Positions 1-11,439 of a stretch of 64,000 nt of DNA are shown in pieces. The stretch is from Heliocidaris erythrogramma (lineage: Eukaryota; Echinodermata; Echinoidea; Camarodonta; Echinometridae): the NCBI GenBank assembly GCA_025617745.1, contig CM046858.1, positions 53,794,545 to 53,858,544 of the forward strand, written 5' to 3'. How positions within the stretch are numbered: the first letter of the stretch is position 1; the number at the start of each line of letters is the position of its first letter. Under the pieces are notes generated by a model. The model saw nothing but the letters and a program-made list of their open reading frames with translations. It made no database searches and was not told the origin of the DNA. A program made the translations under genes and the position numbers.

Positions 1-2110
1 TGTCTTCAGCGAAGCTGGTCCTCATTTTGCCAAAAAGTAAGTAAAATCTTATAAAAGAATGTCATAGATTTAATATTACTTCCTGGTAGAGCTGTAACTG
101 CTTGGGCATCATGCGTTTTAAAGCTATATTTTCAGTGTGGTGTAAAATTTGCTTTCATATTTTTCTTCAGTAAGATATGAGAGTGGTCTTGACGACCCTC
201 TTGGAAATAATTGTTTTATTTGCTTTCCACTTTCTCTTGTAATCACGGCAGTTTCATTCTTCTTTGTAACCAGACAAATAAATATTGAATTCCTTGAAAA
301 GCTTTTAAAGTATTTGGTACTTCATGTACTTCGGTAATTCATGTATCACACTAAACCGAAACATCTCATTCGCCTCTCTCTCTCTCCCTCTGTCACTTCC
401 TATTTCTCCTCATCTCTCTCTCTCTCTCTCTGTCCGTCTTTTAATAGATTATAAATGCAATTTTTATGAGATATTATACACAAACACGAAAGACGTATCG
501 AAAGCATCTTATTTTAGTGTCCTTAAATTATGGGACAGGACCTTTGTCCATTTAATATTATTTGCAATTATGAAGGAGAATGTCTTTGCATTATCTTTTA
601 GGCATCCCGTAGTAGGAAATGATTATTAAATTGAAACATATTTTCTGCAAAAAGTATCCATTCCGCTGGAACTTGGTAAAGAAAAATTGACAATATTTTA
701 ATCAGTCATCCGTGACACCATAGTTGTGAATTGGTCATCATTGGACAGCTGTTGACTAACTCTTTTTTTATGGTCAGAGACGAAGTAAGTTTTCTTAATT
801 GAAATTACCTCATCAGTATGATAATAATGATATTGTTATTACAATCATTAACAAAATTATCACTATCATCATTATCATGATCATCATGTATGATCATTAT
901 TATTTATTGGTACATAAAGACTGGTCACCAACAAAGGCTGAAGGGGTCAGTTTACAAAGTAGTAACAAGATCTTTACAAAAGCATTTATGTAACAACATT
1001 GTACAAATATCATAAAATATGAGAAGAGTATTAAAGTTGGGTTTGCTTTTTATTAATAAGTTAACTGAGGAGTATATTAGAAAGAACTACAGACAGTTTA
1101 CACAAAACATAAAAGCAAAAGACAAGCATAATAATTTCAAGTATTTTATTTGAGTGTGTGTGACTTGATCAGTTCATTTTCTCTTTTCAAAACAAAAGGA
1201 TAGCAATTTTTTTTTATTTTATACACCCAAGACTATTCCAAAACATTAGAACACTATGATATAATTCATACTTAAATTTAGAATTCGAATCTAAACGTAG
1301 AGTCTGCTAAGTACTTACAACTGGCCAATACCAAGACATTATTGGAGTATGTAAAATCACTGAGGATAGGAGGAACCTTTTGAAGTAATGCATTCCTTTA
1401 AACCGATTTATTGCACCATTAATATTAAACATTTTGCATGTGCTCTGTATGACACACCTACGTATCTACACATACTGTCTTTCCAGTAATTCAAGTTTAA
1501 ACTTTACCGAAGTAGAGTTCAGTTTTTAGCTTTGTTCAGTATTTCGTACTCGGACTGAGAATCGATAGAGATCATTGTTATGTACAATAAAAAAATATCG
1601 TACGAAAGTCCCACATATTTGAATAATTTGCATAACGTACGTTGTTTTGCTGCATGCAGCTATGGCAGAACAACATATGTCTCAATCAATGACGGAAGTG
1701 CTACAGCAAAACAACGTGTTTCGCTGTGATGCAAAATGGCGTAAGTCTACAAAGGCGTATATTTATGAAACCAGCTGTGGACAGCGGTTATTGTTATCAC
1801 ATTTGCAGTTGTCCATGTTGTCTGCGGAAGTGTGTGTGTGTGTGACAGGGGCGTAAAGCCCAGGGGGTGGGGGATTATACATCCCCCAACTTATGAGGGA
1901 AGGGGCGGTGGCCTGTACAAATATACCCCCACTTTCAAGGAAAATGATTTAAAAATCAATTAGCTGTTGAGAATTTGTCAAACTAAGATTGTTGAATTTA
2001 CAGTAATGAAAATTCCAGATTAATGCATGTAAAAATGCCCAAATTTTCGACCTCGCTCACTGCCCTCGATCGCATAACCCATGAATATGCATAATCATTT
2101 GAGGTGTTCA
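1..2110. other. Non-coding stretch, no gene seen
   Basis: AT-rich sequence with no open frame that resembles a known protein. It holds CT-rich simple sequence near 366-431, an ATT/ATC-rich patch near 820-905, and a G-rich patch near 1851-1935 of the kind that recurs in short repeats elsewhere in the window. A short open frame at 1647-1856 has a GTAAGT-like donor near 1740 but no recognisable product. Confidence 0.5.
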
Positions 2111-2116
2111 CTCGCG

Positions 2117-2117
<1 letters not shown>

Positions 2118-2157
<40 letters not shown>
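2118..2157. repeat. (TA)n microsatellite
   Basis: Nearly pure TA dinucleotide run with two AAAT-type interruptions, about 100 bp from the tRNA gene. Confidence 0.9.
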
Positions 2158-2159
<2 letters not shown>

Positions 2160-2255
2160 GTGAAAGAAATTGCGAGAATAACGTTGCGTAGCTCAATCAA
2201 AGTTCCCCAGAGCTGTCCTCCCTTTTTTTGAAATTTTTGCAAAGGCTGAAAAAAT

Positions 2256-2326
2256 GTCTCCGCCGGGAATCGAACCCGGGTCGTTGGCTTAGAACGCCAA
2301 TGCCTTAACCACTAGACCACGGAGAC
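2256..2326 (-). tRNA. tRNA-Arg (anticodon TCT)
   Basis: Read on the minus strand this 71-nt sequence folds as a complete cloverleaf. The 7-bp acceptor stem GTCTCCG/CGGAGAC is perfect. The D-arm carries an A box (TGGTCTAGTGG), the anticodon stem TTGGC/GCCAA is perfect, and the loop GTTCTAA has U33 and anticodon TCT. The T stem CCGGG/CCCGG is perfect around the B box. A run of six T lies one base past the 3' end (+ strand positions 2249-2254), which is a pol III terminator. There is no intron. Perfect stems plus a terminator favour a working gene over a SINE head. It would decode AGA. Confidence 0.8.
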
Positions 2327-2536
2327 GGGTTAGTGGTTTCGGCGACACCAGATTCAATTGACCGACAGATTTGACAAATCTTCAACCTTATTAATTAATT
2401 CCTTTGTCGGGGCAGGTGAGTTTTGAACAAAGGCAAGCCGCGTGCCTCAACTGGATTTAAGCGAATGCTTTGAGATACATGTATACATTAGAATAATTAT
2501 TAACAAGTGTAAGGAAATAACATATACAACAGCTTT

Positions 2537-2537
<1 letters not shown>

Positions 2538-2571
<34 letters not shown>

Positions 2572-2614
2572 TTAGGGTTCCCACACACATGCACACGCAC
2601 ACGTGTGTGTGTAT
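2538..2614. repeat. (TA)n followed by CA/TG-rich microsatellite
   Basis: A TA dinucleotide run at about 2540-2570 is followed by alternating CA and TG dinucleotides to about 2614. Confidence 0.85.
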
Positions 2615-2619
2615 GGTGT

Positions 2620-3368
2620 ACACAAGGTCTATGCATAGGGCGTTACAGGCACGGTGTATTTCGTTGAATAGCTGCAGTGAACTAAGAACGCCTTGAACGA
2701 ATCTGTGACGCGTAGATTCGCGTTTTCACCCTTCAGTTGAATTTTCCACAAGGCTTGTGAATCCTGATTTTTGGAGGGGATAAACTTTATTTATTCATCT
2801 TTCATTGAATGTAATTTCAATTTCAACATTCCAGGAGGGTTTTTTTTGTTTTGGTGATTTTTTAAAGATATTTATGTCAAAGCGGTGTAGGATTGTCAGT
2901 GACTTTGTACGCGTCGATCAGCTGTCAGGAAGCGGTGAAAGGTCATGAATAATTCATTAAGGGTGATCTTCCTGCTTGGTGGGGAATTTGATCGTTTCCT
3001 AAACCTCGGTACTCTCCCTAACTGTCCGACTAATGAATTTATTAGAAGCATATATTCACTTCCTAATTAAGAGTTTTACTTGCGCCATTATCCTCGGTGA
3101 AATCAGTGGGAAAATTCCGAATTTATCGGATCTTAATTTTATACTGAATGCCGGAGAATGCAATATATGCATAATTTTCGATTATCTATTGCAACAATAT
3201 TACAGCATAATCACACAGTTTGTGTGAATATGTAAATATATAAATGGTGGTCACGAAATTTAAATTATTAAGAAACAACCACGACATAATTATAATGAAC
3301 CGTTGAATGGTATACCAGCTTCCTGGCTGTGTCAAAACAATATTGTATTACTATATGACTGTATACGA
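2620..3368. other. Non-coding stretch
   Basis: No recognisable protein, RNA gene or long repeat was seen here. Confidence 0.5.
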
Positions 3369-3369
3369 A

Positions 3370-3708
3370 AATATAATAATAATAATATTAATAATAATAA
3401 TAACATGTCTTGTTTACCCAGGGTAGCCTCATCAGTATTATATACTGTTCTCCCTGAGGGCCCTGCAATCATATTATTACCCCGGCTTTAGCCGAGCTGC
3501 CATGATAAGGTGCTCAAGCATTCAAGGAATTTCTTCCTACCGGGTACCCATTTAGTTCACCTGGGTGGAGAGTGGCAAATGTAGATTAATGTCTTGCCAA
3601 AGGACGTTAGTGCCGTGGCAGGGAATCGAACCCCGTACCTTGTGATCTGCAGTCCGGTGACTTATCCACTAGACTTATCCACTATCCACTAGACCACAAC
3701 ACGCCACA
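3370..3708 (-). mobile_element. tRNA-derived SINE with (ATT)n tail
   Basis: On the minus strand the element starts with a tRNA-like head near 3708. The A-box-like segment GGTCTAGTGGATA is partly repeated in tandem, which is odd, and the B box is GGGGTTCGATTCCC. The central motif GTCCTTTGGCAAGACATTAA follows, and similar motifs occur in the SINEs near 14.5 and 26.4 kb. It ends in an ATT-rich tail at 3372-3404. A tail of this type is common for elements mobilised by L2-clade LINEs, and such LINEs are present at 62-64 kb; the partnership is inference. Confidence 0.75.
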
Positions 3709-3987
3709 ATATGGCGAGCTAATTAAGGAAAGCATAGTTTTTTAGGGTTTATAGTGAACTAAAGCCTTAGGACATACGTCAATTTAGAATAAAAAAATTA
3801 AGTAAGGGGAGATCATATATATCATAACATGAATTCACTTTACTTTGGAAATCGATCGCACCGTGTTCGCTATTCACTTGTGTTTTTGTTTTATTATATC
3901 TATACATTTCCTTATTATCACACTTTTCAACACTTAAAACTCTCGGTTTTCATGCAAGACTAGGTATTGATAATAAATCATTGATAA

Positions 3988-4550
3988 TACAGGGTTGGAA
4001 AAAAGTTTGGAATATTTTTATTCCAAGAATTATTTCTTGTCTTAAACATATCCCTCGTCATTTTAAGTTCTTCTTTGAGGTTCAAATAAAAGATATGTGT
4101 CCCTTTTTAACTTTAAAAGCACAACATTAAAAATCAGGCTTATCACACAGTGCAGAGGTCCACTTGGAATTCGGAAGCGTATATTTGCTGTTTTTGCAAA
4201 GGTCTAACGAAAAAGTTAAATAATCAGATACAGTTTAATTGCTATACCGAAGTCCTCAAAATGACTGCAAACTGCACGTAGCTTTTTCAAAATTCCACGT
4301 GAAGTACAGAAATGTATAACAAGATGTTCAAACACAAATAGAGCAAATCTGACAACATGTGGTTCATTGGTCAGTCATTGTAACATGTTTAACAATATTA
4401 CGTAATCTTTGGTACAAGATGGAACAGTAGACTTCATTCAACACAATCCGATTTGGATGAATTATTCATCACAATATAGTAGAAACTAGCATTTAAAATC
4501 AGACATACTCATCGCCAAAAAAATATTCCAAACTTTTTTCCAACCCTGTA
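3988..4550. mobile_element. Non-autonomous mariner-like element with TA target duplication
   Basis: Terminal inverted repeats of about 31 bp begin CAGGGTTGGAAAAAAGTTTG at 3990 and end with the complement at 4548. TA lies directly outside both ends, as expected for Tc1/mariner. The ~500-bp interior has no transposase-like reading frame. Confidence 0.85.
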
Positions 4551-4551
4551 A

Positions 4552-5616
4552 GTAATAGATATTGATGGGCCTTATTTTTAAATTTGTTTCCCGTAAGAGC
4601 TATTTCCGGTAGTTTTATTTGGCTTTTTATGAAAAAAAGATCCCACAATTTCTTATGTTTTCAGAGGATTTATTTGAATGTCGTTTGAATCAGACCATCT
4701 TTCCAGCGCACAAAGATGAAATTACTTCCTCAAGGACAGAGAAGTAACTTTTCTCTACGAAACGAAAGTTTGGGTTTGCCTTTTTCACATAACTCTTCTG
4801 TTGTATAAATATGTAATATATATATATATGTATATGTATCTGTATTTATAAATAATATTTGTTTGTATAAAATTACACAAAATATATATATACGGTATGT
4901 ATACATAATATATACCTCGAACGAGGTCGAATTTATACATTTATGTTTACTCAAGTACAGTCACTGTATTTCTCTTAAAATGCAAAGGTCATTATTACTT
5001 CAAACTCCGGCACGTCACTTATGTCAATAAGCAAGGTACGTCATCGAAAATGCTTCTCTCCATTGAGGCGTGCCAGTAGGTAATCAGTAACATAACATAC
5101 AGGTAAAATACAGGTGAATAGAATAATTATATACATATCATATTCTGAAATTGTAAAATTCAACATTTCCTGTAACTTCGTCTACTTATAATTGTACAAA
5201 TTAATTTAAATTCAAATACAGCCAATGTTAAGCAACAAACAAAAATAGCATCTTTTTGAGAAGCAATTCTGACGAATGATGCTAGTGGTCGACTTATAGC
5301 CTTTTCGACCATTTCACAGGGTATCTATACTAATAACCTAATCGGGAAAACAATGGCTGTGTATTTTGGTTAAGCAAATTATATTCCGGGATCAGTATTG
5401 CGATTGTGTTATTGCAATAAGGGATGAAACAAACTTGAACTTTTAATCTGGATTTCAGAATGTACCTCGTCATTTTAGATTATTTTGTACAGACAAACTA
5501 GCCTACTGGCTCGTCCTATACAGTACTATGGTGTATTTTGTGCAAGGTGGTCTTCTGTTCCACAGCAGTACAAGGGTCGTCTAGCTAAGAGGATTTTGTT
5601 GCTGTTGTTTTTTAGA
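4552..5616. other. Non-coding stretch
   Basis: AT-rich, with short TA runs near 4813-4830 and 4880-4910. No gene was recognised. The short minus-strand open frames here are tyrosine- and isoleucine-rich low-complexity translations. Confidence 0.5.
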
Positions 5617-5617
5617 G

Positions 5618-5972
5618 AACTATTGATAAATTGAGTATATGGTTGACCAAACTGAATACAGAAGACGTATGGAAAACAAACAAACAAACAAACAAACAAA
5701 TACAAAAAGAATATACTTAATAGTTGAATTGTGCACCAATAACCTAAGGGAAATGACCTCGTTGTGAAGGGAACGTACGACACATCTTTATTGCCTCAAG
5801 TACCTCGTTTCAGACTTTTATACATGCAGTAAAAATCATTGCATCTATCTTGCAGCGTTTTTGGAAGGTATAAACCAACGATAAGTATATACTTTTTGTA
5901 TTTGTTTGTTTGTTTGCTTGTTTGTTTTATTCAGTTTGGTCAACCATATACTCAATTTATCAATAGTTATCT
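5618..5972. mobile_element. Fold-back element with ~40-bp arms and internal AAAC/GTTT runs
   Basis: The arm at about 5619-5658 (CTATTGATAAATTGAGTATA and on) is repeated as its reverse complement at about 5931-5969. Inside each arm lies a simple-repeat block, (CAAA)n on the left near 5678-5700 and (TTTG)n on the right near 5898-5926, so the symmetry extends about 100 bp per side. No open frame of note. Confidence 0.8.
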
Positions 5973-6077
5973 AGTTTCCTTAACATAAGGACCGTTTCAT
6001 GTATCGAAATGAGATGGGGTCCGCTGTTGTTTTAAATAAATTGAACTTTTTTATTCCTGAAAGAATAGGATTTTTTA

Positions 6078-6083
6078 TTTTTT
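6078..6083 (-). promoter_or_regulatory. Candidate polyadenylation signal for the 6198-7208 gene
   Basis: AATAAA on the minus strand about 115 bp past the stop codon, in an A-rich context. Confidence 0.35.
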
Positions 6084-6197
6084 TTAAATACACCAATTTT
6101 TCTACTCCTTTCATCCCTTTCTATTTGCATCCATGACATCCTTGGTAATTATTGTTGTTCAATTACTTTTTTGAGATCTCTCAATCATTGGAATCGA

Positions 6198-7208
6198 TTA
6201 AGGATTGTTTGTCCCTTTAGACATTAGCATGTTGTATAAAGCAACTGCCAAAGCAACAGTACAAATAATTAAAATGACACATAACAATGACACTATTATG
6301 GAAAAAGAAAGTGTAGAATTAATTTCAAAACTGTCTTTCTCATAATTGATAACACCTGGACGTTTCGTGGGACTTTTTGTTTTTTTCTCGGTGGTTACAT
6401 CCATGATTATAGGATTAGTTAGAAAGTATTTTGTTGTAGATTCGGTTGATGGGGTTACTGATCTGTCATCACTTTTGGGTTTTTCTGAATCATACTCGTT
6501 TTGAAATTCCTTAAAATCACCGCACGTATCTACATCTTTAGGTGTTAAGAATACTGAGGTACAGCAAGAAAATGGTAGTGTGTCCCTGACTGTAAATTGC
6601 TGAATTAACGTCGATGTATTTTTAGCCAGCCTATTTTGGGGGGCCACGCCCATGCCCTGTTGAAAACATTGAATGAACCCCGTGATACTACCCCGTGACG
6701 CGTGGCATTCTATAAATCTCCATGTTACCTCCGCTACATGAACTGAGTTGGACAAAAATCTACAAGACGTATTCCCAGGAGGGTAGTTTACAGTAAGACT
6801 TACTCTTTGAACGAGATATTCTGGAGCAGTCAAATTAGCAGCAGGCACTGAGACCTCACAAATATAGGTTCTCGAATCTTCTCGTTTCGTACGTAATATT
6901 ACTAATCGTATTATTACCTTTTCATTGACTTTTCCTTCTTGTACCCGAAATCGTTCACGGATCCCCGTTTTGCCATTAACAAACCCACCATTTTGATAAA
7001 ACGGATACCCATGTTCCCAGCGTAAACTAAATGTTGTGTTGACAGGAAATGGATGGGAAAATACAATTTCAACATCATCTCCTTCAGTTAAAGTTAGAAA
7101 TTGAGGCGATGATCTGAAAGCCCTATTATCATCTTCCCCAGATAGAATAATAAGACATGTATTTAATAATAAAAATAATTTTATATCGGATATATGTAGA
7201 TACATCAT
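6198..7208 (-). CDS. Type-I membrane protein, Ig V-like plus six-cysteine domain (paralog A)
   Basis: 336 residues in one uninterrupted exon, starting at ATGATG just before a hydrophobic signal peptide (residues ~1-24). Residues ~32-141 look like an Ig V-type domain: the F-strand motif is DSRTYIC with Cys117, and a C-strand Trp is at 64. The B-strand cysteine is replaced (VEIVF), so the canonical disulphide cannot form. A YPPG linker leads to a second domain (~148-232) with cysteines 149, 168, 181, 215, 216 and 229. A Ser/Thr/Lys-rich stalk (~240-300) precedes one membrane span (~302-325) and a tail of about ten residues without signalling motifs. Several N-glycosylation sequons are present. 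A role as a cell-surface or recognition protein is inferred from architecture only. Paralogs are at 7282-8154 and 52168-53234. Confidence 0.85.
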   Translation of the reverse strand: MMYLHISDIKLFLLLNTCLIILSGEDDNRAFRSSPQFLTLTEGDDVEIVFSHPFPVNTTFSLRWEHGYPFYQNGGFVNGKTGIRERFRVQEGKVNEKVIIRLVILRTKREDSRTYICEVSVPAANLTAPEYLVQRVSLTVNYPPGNTSCRFLSNSVHVAEVTWRFIECHASRGSITGFIQCFQQGMGVAPQNRLAKNTSTLIQQFTVRDTLPFSCCTSVFLTPKDVDTCGDFKEFQNEYDSEKPKSDDRSVTPSTESTTKYFLTNPIIMDVTTEKKTKSPTKRPGVINYEKDSFEINSTLSFSIIVSLLCVILIICTVALAVALYNMLMSKGTNNP

Positions 7209-7281
7209 GCTAGTAGTTGTATTTAATTGTCTTCTATTTTTTCAAGAGAAATATATTTGAAATTAGTTTCAAGAATGCCTT

Positions 7282-8154
7282 TCAAATTTGCATGTAGGTT
7301 ATTATTAAGAGAACTCCCACATAAACCAGTGACATAACCAATGGTACATTAACGAAATATTGTATCGAGTTGTTTCGGCCTAAATTTGACTCAGGAAAGC
7401 TGGAGGACGAAATTCCATCTGTTTTTTCTTCCAGAGGTCTGTTGGTTGTTGTGCCCTGTCCCTTTTGATTGTCCACACCCTGTTTTTTCTCCTCCCAGGT
7501 ATAATCGATACATGTAGATGAATCCTTGGTGTGGTGTAAATTTACGGAACAGCAAGAAACAAAGACATTCTTTGAAATCCAGAATAGGGTTTTCAATTTA
7601 TGATGAGTTGCACTAACTAGAAAATGCGTATGGGCTCTCGTTTTACTTTTGTCTCGAGAGTAGCAAATTATATTTCCTCTTGGATGCCCAACTCTAGCGA
7701 CACATTCTAGCGTGTGTCTTTCGTGGCTTTTATGGTTGTAGAAGTTCGGAGAAGTGCCGTTTTCAATCCAGGTACAATGTGCCGGTCCAGGAGGATGATA
7801 AACCATCAGTTTAACTTCCTGAGAGTAGTTACCACTCTTGCAGAATACGTCACAGCGATATATTCCAGAGTGAGTAGAGTGTAGGGACTCTAAAGCCAAA
7901 GAAATAGACTCCCCTTGTTCAACCACGTTGCCTGGAGTTGGTTTGTCAAACTGAGCAGTATGAATAAGAGGGGATTCCACTCTAAGTGCCTCGTGCTTGA
8001 AATAAAGCTGGAAAGTAGGGCTCTCGCAATCTCCCTTTGGAAAATGGATCGTAACTGGCTGTCCTATGCTACCATATAGTTTCTGCCCGTCAAAAGCCTG
8101 ACAGAGTACAAGTACACTGACAGTAAGGAATAGTTTCATCCAGTATAATGACAT
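7282..8154 (-). CDS. Type-I membrane protein, Ig V-like plus six-cysteine domain (paralog B)
   Basis: 290 residues in a single exon. The ATG lies directly before a signal peptide (residues ~1-22). The V-like domain (~24-119) ends in HSGIYRC, with Cys101 in the F strand. The B strand reads VTIHF without cysteine, and Cys43 and Cys105 are extra and could pair with each other. A PPG linker (121-123) precedes the second domain with cysteines 127, 151, 164, 201, 202 and 215, the same spacing class as paralog A. A hydrophilic stalk (~220-262) leads to a C-terminal membrane span (~265-288) with only a residue or two after it, so signalling would need a partner chain or the protein could be lipid-anchored. 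The stop lies 73 bp before the start of paralog A on the same strand. Confidence 0.85.
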   Translation of the reverse strand: MSLYWMKLFLTVSVLVLCQAFDGQKLYGSIGQPVTIHFPKGDCESPTFQLYFKHEALRVESPLIHTAQFDKPTPGNVVEQGESISLALESLHSTHSGIYRCDVFCKSGNYSQEVKLMVYHPPGPAHCTWIENGTSPNFYNHKSHERHTLECVARVGHPRGNIICYSRDKSKTRAHTHFLVSATHHKLKTLFWISKNVFVSCCSVNLHHTKDSSTCIDYTWEEKKQGVDNQKGQGTTTNRPLEEKTDGISSSSFPESNLGRNNSIQYFVNVPLVMSLVYVGVLLIITYMQI

Positions 8155-9655
8155 GTTGATGCATTATAGTAACTCGAGGAGACTATTGATCATTTTCTTC
8201 CTACGATTCGGCATCATGGAACAGCTAGCCCTTTGGCAACGCCTCGTTTCATCAGCACTAAACTGAAAATGCATAAACCAAAAAATAAATGTAATAGGAA
8301 ATATCATGGGAATCAAAAGTGATTCCCAGCCATGTGTAATAAAATGAGGGTTCATATCAGCTGCCTCGTTTAAGGTCTTTCCTTTATTAAATTGTGACTA
8401 AGGTATGAATTATTGATAATTATTATACTTAATCTCTTCAAGCTTTTGATTCTATGTCAAACATATAAACGTGGATTGGAAAGCTATGCCCATAAGGCTC
8501 ATAATAAATATTATCATAATACATGTACATCTAGTTGTTGATCTTGGCAAAATCTAGAAATCCCTGTTTGGTGAATTTTTTCGAAAAATTTAATAGGGGA
8601 ATATTTGTAGCTGAACGATATAGGATAGTATCCAACAACATGAATATGTGCATCGCCGATGTATGTCATGTCATGAATTTTACTAGTCTAACAAAATTCT
8701 TTCCTGCTTTTATCATTCAAGGTAGTATAAAAAGGGTCCCTTCATTTATTTCATCAGTATACGTATTAAGTAGTCATAGGAAGAAAAGCAAAATTTACAT
8801 CCTTTGGCGTCTTATATATCGCTTACAGCTACAGTTGTCAAAAGTCTTCGTTTAAAAAAAAAAATATCATATCATGTACAAGCGAAAAACAGATTTTGTC
8901 GTGCTATTAAACTATTAAGATATGATACCTTACAAAAATATTATTTATATGTTTTTTATTATCCTGAAATCCTTCTTCAGTCCGTTTGTTTTGGGTTTTG
9001 TTTTTATATTCAACATACTGCTATATATACATAGTAATTTTCAAATATGTATTTATATACAGGTCGCCAAAATGTTAGAATATGAAGTAATGAATTAATA
9101 TTTTTTACTACAGTTATCGTAATTTTAGTATTATGCAAATGATATCTATTATCTATCATGGTTATCTTTTACTTAAAATGGTTGTTATTTTGTTATAAAT
9201 GGATGAATGAATATCAACTCACCACAGCTTATATACTTCAGTGCCAATTTTAGGGCCGTCCTCTTTATTTTCTGTCAGTAGGTCATGTAGGTTTTACAGT
9301 ATCAATTCAGTATTCTTTTCTGAAAACAAGAGTGGATCAATTTCATTTCAAACGATTTATATACACCTTCTGAAAGGACAATATATATTGATTCCTGTTT
9401 TGACATGTTTTTCATTAACAATACAGGTTTTCAATCTAAACAGTCTGCTTACGTATGCACAGTGTCATCAGTAAACAAAATATTTAGAATGTCAATTGAA
9501 TAATCATATCTAATACCAATTAAAATCTATTATTACCCTGCAAGCCCCAACTTGATTTTCGTTTGAGATTGCTGTTCTTTATATTTATTTGCCAAATAAA
9601 AGATAAAGTAGAAGAGAATTATCAGTTATTCTTAAGTTGAAATGGTAAACTTACG
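8155..9655. other. Upstream region of the paralog A/B pair, no gene seen
   Basis: AT-rich, with no protein I recognise in either orientation. Any promoter of paralog B should lie in its 5'-proximal part (8155-8500 on the minus strand). I see no convincing TATA box or upstream exon. Confidence 0.4.
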
Positions 9656-9678
9656 GTTGCGATGAATGCAGGAGATAC

Positions 9679-9688
9679 CCCCTCCCCC

Positions 9689-9722
<34 letters not shown>
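9679..9722. repeat. Poly(C) followed by (CT)n
   Basis: A run of about 17 C leads directly into a (CT)n run. It translates as a glycine- and arginine-rich artefact on the minus strand. Confidence 0.9.
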
Positions 9723-9724
9723 AT

Positions 9725-10620
9725 TCTCTTCCTTTCTTGCTCTTGCTCTCTTTCTCCTACATTATGTATAGTTATTGATTTGGCTTTTTGTCTGCCTTCC
9801 TCGATTCTATTATTTTCATCCTTGGTTTTCAAAGTTACTGATTGACAGTCATATTGAATCATCTTATTGAATACTTTCGACAAAATGTATTTCTTATGTA
9901 CTGACACTCCATGGAGTTTATAGAATAGTCTTGTCTTAATCAAAAATCGCCTACAATTTAAAGATTGCTTACAACATGTTATTTTCCTTCGTAGAATGAT
10001 AGCAGTCATGCCACTTTGGAGGCGTGTTTGTTTTATTGTGTGGTTTTTTTATTGTTGTTTATTTTTATGTGATCTTTGTCCCCCGTCTTTGTCCTTAATA
10101 ACACAATGATCTTTGCTTCAGATTGTGTACATAATTTCCATAGTTTGCATGAGATAAGAATGATGACCCCGATTTAAAGAAAAAAGTTCAATGATCCAAG
10201 TTCAAGACTTCAAATTATAATTTTTACCTCACGGTACCAATTGATATGTACACTTCTAAATAACTATCTAAAACTTTGAAATTTATTTATATATTTATTT
10301 ATTTATTTCTATTTATATATTACGTTTTATTTAAAATCAGGGTAGTCTTTTCAGAGCCCTGTCTACATACAAAGAAAAAAATGGACAATGTTAAAATACA
10401 GATACATTATAACATGAAACTCAGTGTAAACAATAGTAATAGGTACAAGCAACATAAAACAAATAATCAAAACACGGAGGCAAACAACAACAGAAAAAAC
10501 AAAACAAAACAAAAAGAAGCTTTCATAAAAACATGCTATACCAGTGTATGTATTGATAACGAACGGATTTGATGTTTAAAGCTTTGAAGTGATTCAACGT
10601 TTTTATGTTGGACAGGCAAT
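9725..10620. other. Non-coding stretch with TTTA- and AAAC-rich patches
   Basis: Tandem TTTA-like simple sequence near 10278-10325 and A-rich sequence to 10510. It lies just 3' of the minus-strand LINE fragment and may include its 3' UTR. Confidence 0.4.
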
Positions 10621-10623
10621 TTG

Positions 10624-11430
10624 TTATAGATTGAGGAAGCAGTGTAAGAAAAGGATCGCTTTTTTTAATTCAGTGTTTGGTTTTGGAGTAAAAAGAGGGT
10701 CCAAAGTGGAATGGCGAGTGACGTAATAGATGGGACGTTTACACACAAAGTCTTTTAAATAATAAGGGGTTAGATCATTTAGTATTTTGAAAACAGCAAT
10801 ACTACATTGGTAATGGGTCCTGTCATCAACACTTTGCCAGTCAAGCTTGTCTAATAATGTATCTGTGGAGGTTGTATAATCAGTGTTGAGCACTGATCTA
10901 ACATATTATCTACTTTGGCTACGTTGTAATTTTAATAAATCCGTCTTTTAACAGGTACCCCCACACGACTGAACAAGGCTATTATGTGGAAGGATAAGAA
11001 AATAGTACATTTGTTCCAGTATTCGCCGAGTTAAACCATACTGGACCCGTCTTATACATGCAATGGGTCGATTTATATTCTTGAGAATATGGGATGTACA
11101 TGTACATGTATATAAAGACCAACTCTGATCCAGAATGGCTCCCAGATATTTAAAAGCAGTGACGGTTTCCAAATAATAATTTCCATGTTTTATTTTCAGA
11201 ATATGATTTTTAATTTTTCGCTTGGTGGCAAATATCATAGTTTTGGTTTTTTTAGCATTTATTTGCATCGTATATTGACTTTAAACCATTTGTTTATCAA
11301 ATCATATTCCCTTTGAAGAAACGTTTGGCAATCTGTAATAAAATTTCCTTTGTCATCAGCACAGAGAACAATTTTGGTTGAATCTTTAAACTTTAAATTG
11401 CATATATCGAAATCAGTTTGCATGTGTCTT
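10624..11430 (-). pseudogene. LINE reverse transcriptase fragment (CR1-like group)
   Basis: Minus-strand frames encode the C-terminal part of a non-LTR reverse transcriptase. Upstream, at about 11360-11385, is LCADD, matching the (F/Y)xDD catalytic motif. It is followed by a conserved FKYLGAILD-type segment and by the late segment LDKLDWQSVDDRTHYQCSIAVF typical of LINE C-termini. Frames change at least twice, so it is dead. Endonuclease and fingers domains are absent, consistent with 5' truncation at insertion. Confidence 0.8.
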
Positions 11431-11439
11431 AACAGATAT

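Noticed and set aside
1647..1856. Possible exon with a GTAAGT-like donor near 1740
   Set aside because: No homologous protein recognised, no acceptor or partner exon, and the frame ends in a GTGTGT simple repeat.
8164..8355. Small membrane-protein-like frame upstream of paralog B
   Set aside because: 63 residues with no start context or similarity; the hydrophobic character follows from AT-rich codons.
9632..10009. 125-codon minus-strand frame
   Set aside because: Its distinctive part is a translated (CT)n/poly(C) tract giving Arg-Glu and Gly runs.
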